Part shown: piece by piece, positions 16,279 to 24,724 of the stretch | How positions within the stretch are numbered: position 1 is the first letter of the stretch | Layout of the letters: each line of letters starts with the position of its first letter | NCBI GenBank assembly: GCA_020850945.1 | Contig: JADZDR010000037.1 | Location: 1-48,815, forward strand | Direction: 5' to 3' | Length of the DNA: 48,815 bases | DNA from: Acidimicrobiia bacterium | Lineage (GTDB): Bacteria > Actinomycetota > Acidimicrobiia > UBA2766 | Made by a program: the position numbers and the translations under genes | Notes under the pieces: model-generated | The model's database searches: none | Seen by the model: the letters and a program-made list of their open reading frames with translations, nothing else | What the model was told of the DNA's origin: nothing

Positions 16279-18269
16279 ACCTCCAGTCCCACTCTTGCTC
16301 CGTGCTGTGTCGCCTCGGCGAGGAGACGCGGCACCCATGCCGATCCGGCGAGGAAGAGGCGTCCCCCGAAACCCGCCTCGCGCAGGCCGTCGTGCACACG
16401 CGTGTCGGGTACCGAGCCGTACACGAGGACGACGGTGTCGAACCCGCCCGCGAGGCGCGGTTCGCCCGTGTGCGCCGAGACGAGCTCGAGCTTGCCGTCC
16501 TCGACACGCGCGAGACGCAGTCCCGTGTGCACGACGACACCACCCTCCTCGAGGCGGCGCAGGATCGGTCCGATCGAGTAACGCTCGACCCTGCTGCCGA
16601 TGCCTGTCCACTTGTGGAAGATCTCGACGCGCCGGTCCGCCGCGGCGAGGAAGGAGGCGATCCCGGGTGTCTCGTAGTGGTCCTCCTGCGACACGACGGC
16701 GACGCGTTCGCCGATCTCGCCTGCCGTACCGGCGAGAACCTCCCAGCCCTGCACGACGTCCGCCGCATCCACGCCCGGCGTATCGGGTGTGCGCGGCACG
16801 GAGCCCGTCGCACAGACGATCGCGTCCGGTTCGAAGGCGAGGACCGATCCCGCGTCCACGTCCACGCCGAAGCGCACGTCCACGCCGAGAAGGCGCATCT
16901 GGTTCTCCTCGTAGAGGATGAAGTCCTCGAAGGAGTCACGGCCCGGGATGCGTGAGGCGAGTCGCACCTGACCGCCGAGTGCTTCCGTGCGCTCGAGGAG
17001 GACGACGTCGTGGCCACGGCCTGCTGCGTTACGAGCGGCCTCGAGTCCTGCCGCGCCGCCCCCCACGACCACGACCCGCTTCGGGGTCTGCGCCGGTCGC
17101 ATGAGGGTCGCGTGCAGAGCCTCGTTCCCCACGGCGGGGTTCACGGAGCAGACCGCCCGCTTGAACATGTCGGGGGCGTCGTTCGTGACGGCGTCGCCGA
17201 TGCAGCGGTTGCAGCCGATGCAGCGCCGGATCTCCCCGAGGCGGCCCTCGCGGGCCTTGGTCGGGAAGTCGGGATCGGCGATCCCGGCCCGTGTCATACC
17301 GACGAGGTCGCAGAACCCCTTCGCGAGCAGATCCTCTGCGACGACCGGGTCGTTGACCCGGCCCGAGAAGAGGACCGGCACCGGCGCCACGTCGGCGCGC
17401 AGCGCCTTGGCGGCGTCACGGTTCTCGGCGTGGCCGATGAACGACGGCGGTACGTAGGGCTGTCGCCCCCACGAGTGGCCCACGTCGACGTCGAGGAAGT
17501 CGAGCGTGCCGGTCGCGGCGATGTGCGTGACCATCTCCCGCATGTCCCACAGGCTGTAGCCGCCTTCGCGGGCCTCCTCGGCCCCGACGCGGATGCCGAG
17601 GGCCGTCGACGTGCCGATGCGCTCCCTGACACGTTCGAGTGTGCGGCGCACGAAGAGGGTTCGGCCAACCGCGTCGCCGCCCCATCTGTCGGCCCGCCTG
17701 TTGAGTGCCGGCGACAGGAAGGTCTGGGGAAGGGATTCGTGCGTGCAGTGGATCTCGATTCCGTCCACACCTGCCGCCGCGCACTGGCCGGCAGCCATCG
17801 CGTACGTGTCGATCGCTGCCTCGATCTCGTCCTCGGTGAGGGCGTGGGGAACCCAGTCGTAGGCCTCGACGATCGGGACCGAGGAGGCGGCGACGGTGAA
17901 GTTGAGCTGCGTGAGCTGGAAGACGACGACGGCGCCTGTGGCGTGGATCGCCTCGCAGAACCGGCTGACCTCCTCGGCGAAGTTCGGCAGCATGTAGATG
18001 GGGAACCGGGTCGCGCCCGCGCCGGGAAAGAACTCGTCGGCGGACTCGTTCGGCAGGGGCGAGTTGAGGAGCCAGGTCTCGTTCCCGATCCAGCCTGTCC
18101 CACCCTGTGCCTTGGCGAGGTGGTGGGCGGTGAACGTGGCGTCGGGGACGCCGGCGAGCCGGCCCGCACCGATCGTGTTCGTCGTCTCGCAGATCCGGTT
18201 CGGAACCCGCATCGGCCCGATCTGGAGGGGTGAGAAGAGCCGTTCGAACTGTCCCGTCTCCGTCGTCAT
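16275..18269 (-). CDS. OYE-FAD-[4Fe-4S] enoate/2,4-dienoyl-CoA reductase-type enzyme
   Basis: A 664-residue multidomain reductase of the trimethylamine dehydrogenase / 2,4-dienoyl-CoA reductase type. The FMN barrel spans about 1-375, with FERLFSPLQIGPMRVPNRI and QTFLSPALNRRADRWGG. The iron-sulfur cluster ligands are Cys350, Cys353, Cys356 and Cys374 (CIGCNRCIG...AVC). The FAD domain starts with VVVVGGGAAGLEAARNAAGRGHDVVLLER at about 399. Electrons would flow NAD(P)H to FAD to Fe-S to FMN. ATG 18269 overlaps the acyl-CoA dehydrogenase stop (ATGA). Position next to two acyl-CoA dehydrogenases suggests reduction of an unsaturated acyl-CoA or cyclic enone. Confidence 0.93.
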   Translation of the reverse strand: MTTETGQFERLFSPLQIGPMRVPNRICETTNTIGAGRLAGVPDATFTAHHLAKAQGGTGWIGNETWLLNSPLPNESADEFFPGAGATRFPIYMLPNFAEEVSRFCEAIHATGAVVVFQLTQLNFTVAASSVPIVEAYDWVPHALTEDEIEAAIDTYAMAAGQCAAAGVDGIEIHCTHESLPQTFLSPALNRRADRWGGDAVGRTLFVRRTLERVRERIGTSTALGIRVGAEEAREGGYSLWDMREMVTHIAATGTLDFLDVDVGHSWGRQPYVPPSFIGHAENRDAAKALRADVAPVPVLFSGRVNDPVVAEDLLAKGFCDLVGMTRAGIADPDFPTKAREGRLGEIRRCIGCNRCIGDAVTNDAPDMFKRAVCSVNPAVGNEALHATLMRPAQTPKRVVVVGGGAAGLEAARNAAGRGHDVVLLERTEALGGQVRLASRIPGRDSFEDFILYEENQMRLLGVDVRFGVDVDAGSVLAFEPDAIVCATGSVPRTPDTPGVDAADVVQGWEVLAGTAGEIGERVAVVSQEDHYETPGIASFLAAADRRVEIFHKWTGIGSRVERYSIGPILRRLEEGGVVVHTGLRLARVEDGKLELVSAHTGEPRLAGGFDTVVLVYGSVPDTRVHDGLREAGFGGRLFLAGSAWVPRLLAEATQHGARVGLEV

Positions 18270-19411
18270 GCGTCCTCCCCGCTGCCTGCCGCTTCGACCG
18301 CGTAACCATCCATCTCCCCGACGCGGGCAGCGACACGATCGAGGTGGAAGTCGGTGTCCCCGTACGACGCCGCCCCGGCCCGCGCCCGTCGGAGGTGGAG
18401 GTGGATGTCGAGCTCCCATGTGAACCCGATGCCGCCGTGCACGGCAAGGGAGGTCTCGCACGCCTTCACGGTGGCCTGTCCGGCCCATGCCTTCGCCGCC
18501 GACACGTACGCGTCCGTCTCCGGGCGTGACTCCTCGATCGCGAGGGCGGCGGCGTACACGAGGCTGCGAGCGATCTCGCAGTCCACGCTTGCGTCGGCGA
18601 GGGGGTGTGCCACCGCCTGGAAGGCGCCGATCGGTCGTCCGAACTGGACACGGTCCTTCGCGTACGCGACGGCGAGGTCGAGGGACGCACTCGCAGTCCC
18701 GACGAGGTCCGCGGCGGCGAGGAGAGCGGCGAAGTCGAAGGCGTCCTCGACGCCCGTCTCGTCGCAGACGACGGCATCGGCCGGTACGTGCACGCCGTCG
18801 AGGACGACCTCGCTCGTCGCCTGCGCATCGAGGCGGCGCATGGGCGTGACGGCTACGTCGGCCGATGCGACTGCGAAGAGACGCGGTCCGTCGGGGGCAA
18901 GGGCGGACACGAGGATGACGTCGGAACCTTCAGCGTCGGGCACGCAGATCTTGGTACCTGTCAGGCTCCATCCGCCGGCCGCCGGATCGGCCGTGGTGGC
19001 CGTGGGCACGAGGCCGGGGTTCGCGCCCGGTTCGTCGAGAGCGAGCGTGACCCGGCGCGTGCTGTGGCAGTGGTCCTGGAGGAGGTCGGCATGCGAGGCG
19101 GTGCCAGCCGCGCGGTCGAGGACGCGGCCGGCCACGACGGCGGACAGGAGGGGTCCGGGGAGGAGAGCACGCCCTACCTCCTCGGCCAGCACGCTCGCCG
19201 TCACGACGTCCCCTCCCGATCCACCTGAGTCCTCGGAGGCGCAGATGCCGGTCCAGCCGAGGGCGGCGAGCTCGGCCCAGAGCTCGTCGCCCACGCGAGC
19301 AGGCGGGGCATCGAGCGCATGCCGCATGCGGTCGGGGGACCAGCGCTGCTTCAGGAGGTCCCGGGCCGTGTCCCGCAACGCGAGTTGCTCCTCGGAGAGC
19401 TCGAAGTTCAT
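18266..19411 (-). CDS. Acyl-CoA dehydrogenase family protein (probable beta-type subunit)
   Basis: A 381-residue acyl-CoA dehydrogenase-fold protein. It has the N-terminal MNFELSEEQLALRDTARDLL, the FAD-contacting KDRVQFGRPIGAFQAVAHPLAD and HGGIGFTWELDIHLHLRRARA near the C-terminus. The middle region is shortened and diverged, and the C-terminal IYEGT-type glutamate site of medium-chain enzymes is not seen. In actinobacterial sterol degradation, pairs of unlike acyl-CoA dehydrogenases form alpha2beta2 enzymes in which only part of the sites is complete. The adjacent, overlapping gene (ATGA at 19408-19411) fits this arrangement. Confidence 0.9.
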   Translation of the reverse strand: MNFELSEEQLALRDTARDLLKQRWSPDRMRHALDAPPARVGDELWAELAALGWTGICASEDSGGSGGDVVTASVLAEEVGRALLPGPLLSAVVAGRVLDRAAGTASHADLLQDHCHSTRRVTLALDEPGANPGLVPTATTADPAAGGWSLTGTKICVPDAEGSDVILVSALAPDGPRLFAVASADVAVTPMRRLDAQATSEVVLDGVHVPADAVVCDETGVEDAFDFAALLAAADLVGTASASLDLAVAYAKDRVQFGRPIGAFQAVAHPLADASVDCEIARSLVYAAALAIEESRPETDAYVSAAKAWAGQATVKACETSLAVHGGIGFTWELDIHLHLRRARAGAASYGDTDFHLDRVAARVGEMDGYAVEAAGSGEDA

Positions 19412-20643
19412 CGCCCCGGACCCCCTCCCTCTGCTCGTTCGCCTTGGACGGATCGGGGTAGGCCGAGGACACGTTCGGCGATCGTGTTGCGCTGGATCTG
19501 GGCCGTCCCGCCGCCGATGGAGTGGCCGATCGCATCGAAGTAGAACGCATGCCAGCGGCCGCGGTCGACTGTGTGCGGCGACTTCTTCGCGACCTGCGCG
19601 AGTGGGCCTTCGACGCGCAGGGCGGTGGCGGCGATGCGACTGCGCAACTCGGATGCGAAGAGCTTGCCGACCGAGGCCGACGCGCCCGGCTCGCGGCCGG
19701 CGAGCTGGGCCGAGAGTGTGCGGAAGCCGAGATGCCGCAGGCCCTCGAGCTCGATCCAGCGCTGCGCGAGCTCCCTCCGCACGGCCGTGTCGTCCAGGGC
19801 CACCCCGTCACCCCGGGGCAGGGTCGCCGCCGTCCGCCAGAGGCGCATGAGGTTGGACTCGAGCGAGAGGACGCCGGCGAGACCGCTGCGCTCGTGGCCG
19901 AGCGTGGAGCGGGCGATTTGCCAGCCGGCGTGGAGCTCGCCGACGAGGTTCGCGGCGGGAACCCGTACGTCCTCGAAGAAGACCTCGGAGAAGTGGATGC
20001 CACCCGCTGCATTGCGGAGGGGTCGCACCGTGATCCCCGGCGCGCGCATGTCGCAGAGGAGGTAGCTGATCCCCTCGTGCCGGGGGGCGGTGGGGTCGGT
20101 GCGCACGAGGAGGAAGCACCAGTCGGCGATCGGCGCCATCGAGGTCCAGACCTTCTGGCCGGTGACGACGAACGTGTCCCCGTCGATCTCGGCCCGGGTC
20201 CGGAGCGCGGCGAGGTCGCTACCCGCCTCGGGTACGCTGAAGCCCTGGCACCACAGCTCCTCCGCCGTGAGGATCTTGGGGAGGAAGCGCTGCTTCTGCT
20301 CCTCGGTGCCGTGCTGGACGAGGGTGGGCCCGAGGATCGTGAGCCCGATCGTGTTGATGAGAGGTGGCGTGTTGCGCCGCGACAGCTCCTCCGAGACGAT
20401 CACCTGCTGTGTGAGTGTCGCCTCCTGACCGCCGTAGGCCTTCGGCCAGGCGAGCCCGACGTAGCCGGCCTCGTAGAGGGTGCGCTGCCACTCACGTGCC
20501 ATGCCGATCGCGTCGAGGATGTTCGCCGCGCCTCCCCCGGCCATGAGGCCGGCTGCGCCGGCGAGCTCGGCGTGGTGGCCGTCGAGCCAGGCGCGGAGCC
20601 GAGCCCGGTATTCCTCGTCTTCGGGTGAGAACGTGAGGTGCAT
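19408..20643 (-). CDS. Acyl-CoA dehydrogenase (probable alpha-type subunit)
   Basis: A 411-residue flavoenzyme. Diagnostic blocks are LTQQVIVSEELSRRNTPP, QGFSVPEAGSDLAALRTRA (substrate-side SEP.AGSDL loop), VTGQKVWTS and the C-terminal IGGGTAQIQRNTIAERVLGLPR. The residues around the flavin are well kept, unlike in its partner, which suggests it carries most of the active site. It resembles the FadE type used for bulky acyl-CoAs in Actinobacteria. It lies 13 bases after an LLM oxidoreductase and overlaps the second acyl-CoA dehydrogenase gene by four bases. Confidence 0.93.
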   Translation of the reverse strand: MHLTFSPEDEEYRARLRAWLDGHHAELAGAAGLMAGGGAANILDAIGMAREWQRTLYEAGYVGLAWPKAYGGQEATLTQQVIVSEELSRRNTPPLINTIGLTILGPTLVQHGTEEQKQRFLPKILTAEELWCQGFSVPEAGSDLAALRTRAEIDGDTFVVTGQKVWTSMAPIADWCFLLVRTDPTAPRHEGISYLLCDMRAPGITVRPLRNAAGGIHFSEVFFEDVRVPAANLVGELHAGWQIARSTLGHERSGLAGVLSLESNLMRLWRTAATLPRGDGVALDDTAVRRELAQRWIELEGLRHLGFRTLSAQLAGREPGASASVGKLFASELRSRIAATALRVEGPLAQVAKKSPHTVDRGRWHAFYFDAIGHSIGGGTAQIQRNTIAERVLGLPRSVQGERAEGGGPGR

Positions 20644-20656
20644 GGCAACCGTCCGG

Positions 20657-21751
20657 TCAGGCGATGAGTCGTGTGGCGAGCCGGCTCGCGAGGAGGCGGA
20701 TGCACTCGGTCGTGTCGAACCAGGCGCGTCCGGGGAGGTGCACGCGGCAGACGAGATGGCCGATTCCGCAGTCAGCCCGCAACGTCTGCAGTCGCTCGAC
20801 CATCTCGTCGGGACTGCCGACGAGGAAGCAGTTCGCAGCCAGCTCGTCGACGGCGGTGTCCTGCATGATCTCGAGATCCGCCTGGTCCTCGATCATCTCG
20901 GCCCGCACGGCCGTCACGAGGTCCCGGAGTTGGGGTGCGGCCCGGTCCCGTGCCGCTTCCCCGTCCGCCATGAGGAACGTGTCGCGGGCGAGGGCGATGT
21001 CGACCTCGGAGCGGTCCCGGCCCACCGCCGTGAGTGCGGCGTCGAACCAGGCGACCTTCGTGCGTACCTCGTCGTCGGTCTCGAGGGGGGAGACGAGGAG
21101 CCCGAACCCCTTCGATGCGGCCCACTCGATCGTCTCGCGACGCCAGCCCGTCACCCAGATGGGTGGATGGGGAAGCTGCACGGGCCGCGGCGTCAGGGAC
21201 AGATGCCGGGGGATCACCTGCCCGCGGCGCCACTGGTCGACGTAGGGAGGCTCGAAGGGCTCACGCTGCCACCCCGGCTCGCCTTCGGCACCGAGCGGGA
21301 ACCGCACGTGCTCACCGACGTACCGCACCGGGCCCTGCGTCCAGAGGAGGCGGATCAGCTCCACGGATTCGCGGAAGATCGCCTCCCGGTCCGCCCACGC
21401 CACACCGGCGGCCGCGAAGTCCTCGGGCTGCTCCCCGGGTGAGACGCCGAGCACGACACGGCCCCGGCTCACTATGTCCGCGACCACGTAGTCCTCGGCG
21501 ACACTCACGGGATGGCCGAGGCCGACCTGGCAGTTCGCCGCCCCGACGCGGATCGCCGACGTGCGAGACGATGCGGCCGTGACGAGCGGCCCCACGGCCG
21601 GGCAACCCCGCCCGCCGTGATGCTCACCGAAGAGGACCGTCTCGATACCGAGGCTGTCGGCGAGCTCGATCTGGGCGAGGGCGTCGTCGTAGGAGAAGCC
21701 GTGCGCGAAGTCGTCCGGCCCGATGCTGTAGAGAAGCCCGGTTCGCATCAT
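20657..21751 (-). CDS. LLM-class (luciferase-like, F420/FMN) oxidoreductase
   Basis: A 364-residue luciferase-like TIM barrel. Signatures are ELADSLGIETVLFGEHHGG, GLGHPVSVAEDYVVADIVSRGRVVLGVSPGE and PPIWVTGWRRETIEWAASKGFGLLVSP. Members use F420H2/F420 or reduced FMN for hydride transfer or monooxygenation. ATG 21751 overlaps the stop of the preceding LLM gene (ATGA); a second ATG follows at once. It is one of four consecutive LLM genes of different subtypes; the sequence does not show which cofactor each uses. Confidence 0.92.
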   Translation of the reverse strand: MMRTGLLYSIGPDDFAHGFSYDDALAQIELADSLGIETVLFGEHHGGRGCPAVGPLVTAASSRTSAIRVGAANCQVGLGHPVSVAEDYVVADIVSRGRVVLGVSPGEQPEDFAAAGVAWADREAIFRESVELIRLLWTQGPVRYVGEHVRFPLGAEGEPGWQREPFEPPYVDQWRRGQVIPRHLSLTPRPVQLPHPPIWVTGWRRETIEWAASKGFGLLVSPLETDDEVRTKVAWFDAALTAVGRDRSEVDIALARDTFLMADGEAARDRAAPQLRDLVTAVRAEMIEDQADLEIMQDTAVDELAANCFLVGSPDEMVERLQTLRADCGIGHLVCRVHLPGRAWFDTTECIRLLASRLATRLIA

Positions 21752-22803
21752 GCCCCCCGACCGTTCGCGTCGCCTTCGCGCAACATCGGCATGACCTCCT
21801 TGGCGAACGTCTCCATCGTCGCGAGGGAGCGGTCATGCCTGAAGTTCGCCCAGACCGTGCGGACGAGGAGGAGGTCGAGGTCCATGTCGAGCACGGGCCG
21901 CAGCATCTCGCGCACCTTGGCGGGGGTGCCGACAGGGTTGCGCGGGTGCTTCATGTACCACTCCTTCATGTTCTCGGGCAGCTCGGTCACCTGCGTGCCG
22001 TCGGCGTTGCTCATGCGCAGGAACCCGAAACCGAGGAACTGGTCGTTGAGGGCCGGCCAGTAGTCCTCGTCGACGATCGCCTCGGCCTCGAGCTCGCTCG
22101 GCATGACGAGGACATCGCGGAAGAGGCCGCGTCGCAGGACCCCTGTGTCCACGCCTGCCCTGCCGGCCGCTTCGGTGTAGGTGTCGAAGACCGTGCTCCC
22201 CCCCATGAGGTCCCCTGTCGAGCAATAGGCCCAACCCCGCCGCCCCGATCCCTTCGCCGCCCAGTCGGCGAATCCGGCGCAGATCCACATGTCGGGCGGC
22301 GTCTGCACGGGCCGGGTCGCGAGCGACACGTCGTCGTAGTCGTAGAAGTCGCCGTGGAAGCTGAACGTCTCCTCCGTGAGGGCGAGGCGCACGACCTCGA
22401 AGGCCTCGAAGAGGCGGGCACCCCATCTGCCTTCGGGCACGCCGTGCCCGAGGAACTCCTCGGGCCGGTACCCGGCGCCGAGTCCGAGGACGAGGCGGCC
22501 GTTCGAGAGCCGATCGACGACGGCGGCCTCCTCTGCGACCTTGAGGGGGTCGTGCTGGGGAAGGAGGAGAGCACCCGTCATGAGCTTGATCGTCTCCGTG
22601 TGCTGCGCGACGGCGGCGAGCGCCGGCAGCAGAGCGGGGCAGTAGCCGTCGTACCAGAAGGAGTGCTCGGTGAGGGCGATCCCGTCGAAGCCGAGCTCCT
22701 CGGCGCGCTGCGCGTGCTCGACCAGGTCGTCGTACATGTCGACATGGGGCCGCCGGTACGGATGCGGGCTCTGCATCCCGTACGGGCCGACGACTATGTC
22801 CAC
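21748..22803 (-). CDS. LLM-class oxidoreductase
   Basis: A 351-residue luciferase-like protein, start GTG 22803 with a GAGGAGGGGGAG ribosome site. Signatures are HAQRAEELGFDGIALTEHSFWYDG, GALLLPQHDPLKVAEEAAVVDRLSNGRLVLGLGAGYRPEEF and PVQTPPDMWICAG. It is closest to the next gene (22823-23815), with which it shares the GALLLP.HDPL / GAMLLPMYDPL block and GLG.GYRP.EF, so the two are likely a duplication. An unusually long loop (MSNADGTQVTELPENMKEWYMKH) near the C-terminus may shape the substrate pocket. Confidence 0.92.
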   Translation of the reverse strand: MDIVVGPYGMQSPHPYRRPHVDMYDDLVEHAQRAEELGFDGIALTEHSFWYDGYCPALLPALAAVAQHTETIKLMTGALLLPQHDPLKVAEEAAVVDRLSNGRLVLGLGAGYRPEEFLGHGVPEGRWGARLFEAFEVVRLALTEETFSFHGDFYDYDDVSLATRPVQTPPDMWICAGFADWAAKGSGRRGWAYCSTGDLMGGSTVFDTYTEAAGRAGVDTGVLRRGLFRDVLVMPSELEAEAIVDEDYWPALNDQFLGFGFLRMSNADGTQVTELPENMKEWYMKHPRNPVGTPAKVREMLRPVLDMDLDLLLVRTVWANFRHDRSLATMETFAKEVMPMLREGDANGRGA

Positions 22804-22822
22804 GCTTCTCCCCCTCCTCGTG

Positions 22823-23815
22823 TCATGTGAACTCGGGCATGATCTCGTCCGCGATGAGGCCGCGCTGCGGGGACGGCAGGAACACGGCCTCGACGCCGAG
22901 TGCCTCGTAGCGCTTCAGCTCCTCGACCACCATCTCAGCCGTCCCGCAGAAGAGGCTGTCGACGAACCGTGTGTACATCGGGTGGTCACGTGGCGGGTTG
23001 TAGACGTGCCTGCCCGAGTCGTCGACCAGGTACCCGTAACCCAGGATGTGCTCCTCGTAGAACACGTCGAGCATCACGTCGCGCAGCGACTCCGCCTCCG
23101 GCATCGTGTTCCCGATGAAGACGTCCTTGAAGGCGGCGACGCGCAGGCGCTCCTCCGGCCAGCCCGCCTCGCGCCCCGCCCGCCGGTACTCGTGCACGAT
23201 CGACTCCGTCACCTCGAACGGCGAGTTGGCGAGCCAGTAGGGCAACCCGGCCTCACCCGCCCGCCGCGCGGCCCGGGCCGATGTGCCCCCGCAGAACCAG
23301 ATGTCGATCGGGCGTTGCACGGGGACGGGACGGAGCGACGCGCCCTCGTACCTGTAGTGCTCACCCTCGAAGTCGAACGTGTCCTCGGCCGTGGCGCGGC
23401 GCAGGACTTCGATGGCCTCGACGAGGCGGGCACCCCGCGTCCGTTTGGCCGTACCGATCCCGTCGAACTCCATCGGCCGGTAGCCCATGCCGAGGCCGAG
23501 TCGTACGCGCCCGCCCGAGATCACGTCCAGCGTCGCCGCCGCCTCGGCCGCATCCAGCGGGTCGTACATGGGGAGCAGCATCGCACCCGTCACGAGTCGG
23601 ATCGTCGTCGTCACCGCGGCCGCGGCGGCGAGGGCCTGGAGGGGGAAGGGGATGAAGCCGTCGTACGTGAAGTGGTGCTCGGGTGCGCCGTACGCGGCGA
23701 ATCCGAGCTCCTCGGCCTTGACGGCGTCCGCGACGAACGAGTCGTAGCCGTTGGCGAGGCTGGCGGGCATGGCCCGCATCCTCGCCAGTCCCGCTCCGCC
23801 GGTCCAGAACTCCAA
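22823..23815 (-). CDS. LLM-class oxidoreductase
   Basis: A 330-residue luciferase-like protein beginning MEFWTGGAGLARMRAMP. The start is TTG 23815, preceded by AGGAGA at suitable spacing; no better start fits. Signatures are AEELGFAAYGAPEHHFTYDGFIPFP, GAMLLPMYDPLDAAEAAATLDVISGGRVRLGLGMGYRPMEFDG and PIDIWFCGG. The C-terminal part shares the YLV...GR..NPP.DHP.Y pattern found where its paralogue has an extra loop. It is separated from its neighbours by 15-19 bases. Confidence 0.9.
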   Translation of the reverse strand: MEFWTGGAGLARMRAMPASLANGYDSFVADAVKAEELGFAAYGAPEHHFTYDGFIPFPLQALAAAAAVTTTIRLVTGAMLLPMYDPLDAAEAAATLDVISGGRVRLGLGMGYRPMEFDGIGTAKRTRGARLVEAIEVLRRATAEDTFDFEGEHYRYEGASLRPVPVQRPIDIWFCGGTSARAARRAGEAGLPYWLANSPFEVTESIVHEYRRAGREAGWPEERLRVAAFKDVFIGNTMPEAESLRDVMLDVFYEEHILGYGYLVDDSGRHVYNPPRDHPMYTRFVDSLFCGTAEMVVEELKRYEALGVEAVFLPSPQRGLIADEIMPEFT

Positions 23816-23830
23816 ACCCGTCTCCTCAGC

Positions 23831-24724
23831 TCATCCCTGCAACAGGGGGTAGACGTCGACGGCGAAGCGGAAGAGGTCCACGTCACCCGCCCCACAGCGA
23901 CGCAGGACGAGATGGCCGAGGCCGGTCTCGGCGTGCATGTCGCGCACGAACGAGACGAGGGCCGGCGGGCTCTCGTCGCGGATCACGCGCTCGACGACGA
24001 CCTCGACCTCGGCCCGGGACCGTCCGGCGGTGTCGGCGGCCTTGCGGTAGCGGCCGAGCCGTTCGACCGCGGTGTCGGCGGGGACGTCCGCGGCCACGAA
24101 CGGCGAGACACCCGCGGCCGCCGCCCAGTCGAGCGTGGCGTCATCGTCGATCTCGACGTACACGGGTGGGCGCGGGCAGTGTGGCTTCGGTGTGACGGTG
24201 AGGAAGTCGGGCGTGGCCGGGCCCAATTCCCACTGCGGCACGTACCCGTCGCTGCCCCGCGCCGGCGGGAACGACGCGCCGGCGGGGGCGTCGTCCCCGG
24301 TGTGCGTCGGGAACCGGACATGGTCACCCCGGTAGCGGAACTCGTCCGCGGCCCAGGCGGTGCGCACGAAGTCGACCGTCTCGTGCACCTGCAGGGGGGG
24401 GCGTCCCTGGCGGCCTGCGGCCGCGAAGGCGAGGCCGGCACGACCGCGGGAGAACACGTCGAGGACCGCGATCTCCTCGGCGAGGCGCACCGGGTTCGCC
24501 CGCACCACTTCACGGATCGCGCGGAGCTGGAGCGTGGCGTCCTTGCGGGACAGGGCGGTGAGGAGAAGCGCCGGATGCGAGCATGCGCCCCGACCGTCCC
24601 GCCCTTCCCGGACCCAGGCGCTGTCGTAGCCGAAGCGGGCAGCCGTGGCCGCCTCCCCCAGTACGTGGGTCTGCGCGGCGGATGTGCCGGCAGTGTCGAG
24701 ATCCCAGGAGAGTCCGACCCTCAT
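23831..24724 (-). CDS. LLM-class oxidoreductase (short)
   Basis: A 297-residue luciferase-like protein, shorter than its three neighbours. It has the opening MRVGLSWDLDTAG, AATAARFGYDSAWVREG, RANPVRLAEEIAVLDVFSRGRAGLAFAAAG and PRPPVYVEIDDDATLDWAAAAGVSPFV. The C-terminus GLGHLVLRRCGAGDVDLFRFAVDVY parallels the GIGHLVCRVHLPGRAW end of the LLM at 20657-21751, so those two form a second paralogous pair. ATG 24724 overlaps the acyl-CoA synthetase stop (ATGA). Confidence 0.88.
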   Translation of the reverse strand: MRVGLSWDLDTAGTSAAQTHVLGEAATAARFGYDSAWVREGRDGRGACSHPALLLTALSRKDATLQLRAIREVVRANPVRLAEEIAVLDVFSRGRAGLAFAAAGRQGRPPLQVHETVDFVRTAWAADEFRYRGDHVRFPTHTGDDAPAGASFPPARGSDGYVPQWELGPATPDFLTVTPKPHCPRPPVYVEIDDDATLDWAAAAGVSPFVAADVPADTAVERLGRYRKAADTAGRSRAEVEVVVERVIRDESPPALVSFVRDMHAETGLGHLVLRRCGAGDVDLFRFAVDVYPLLQG

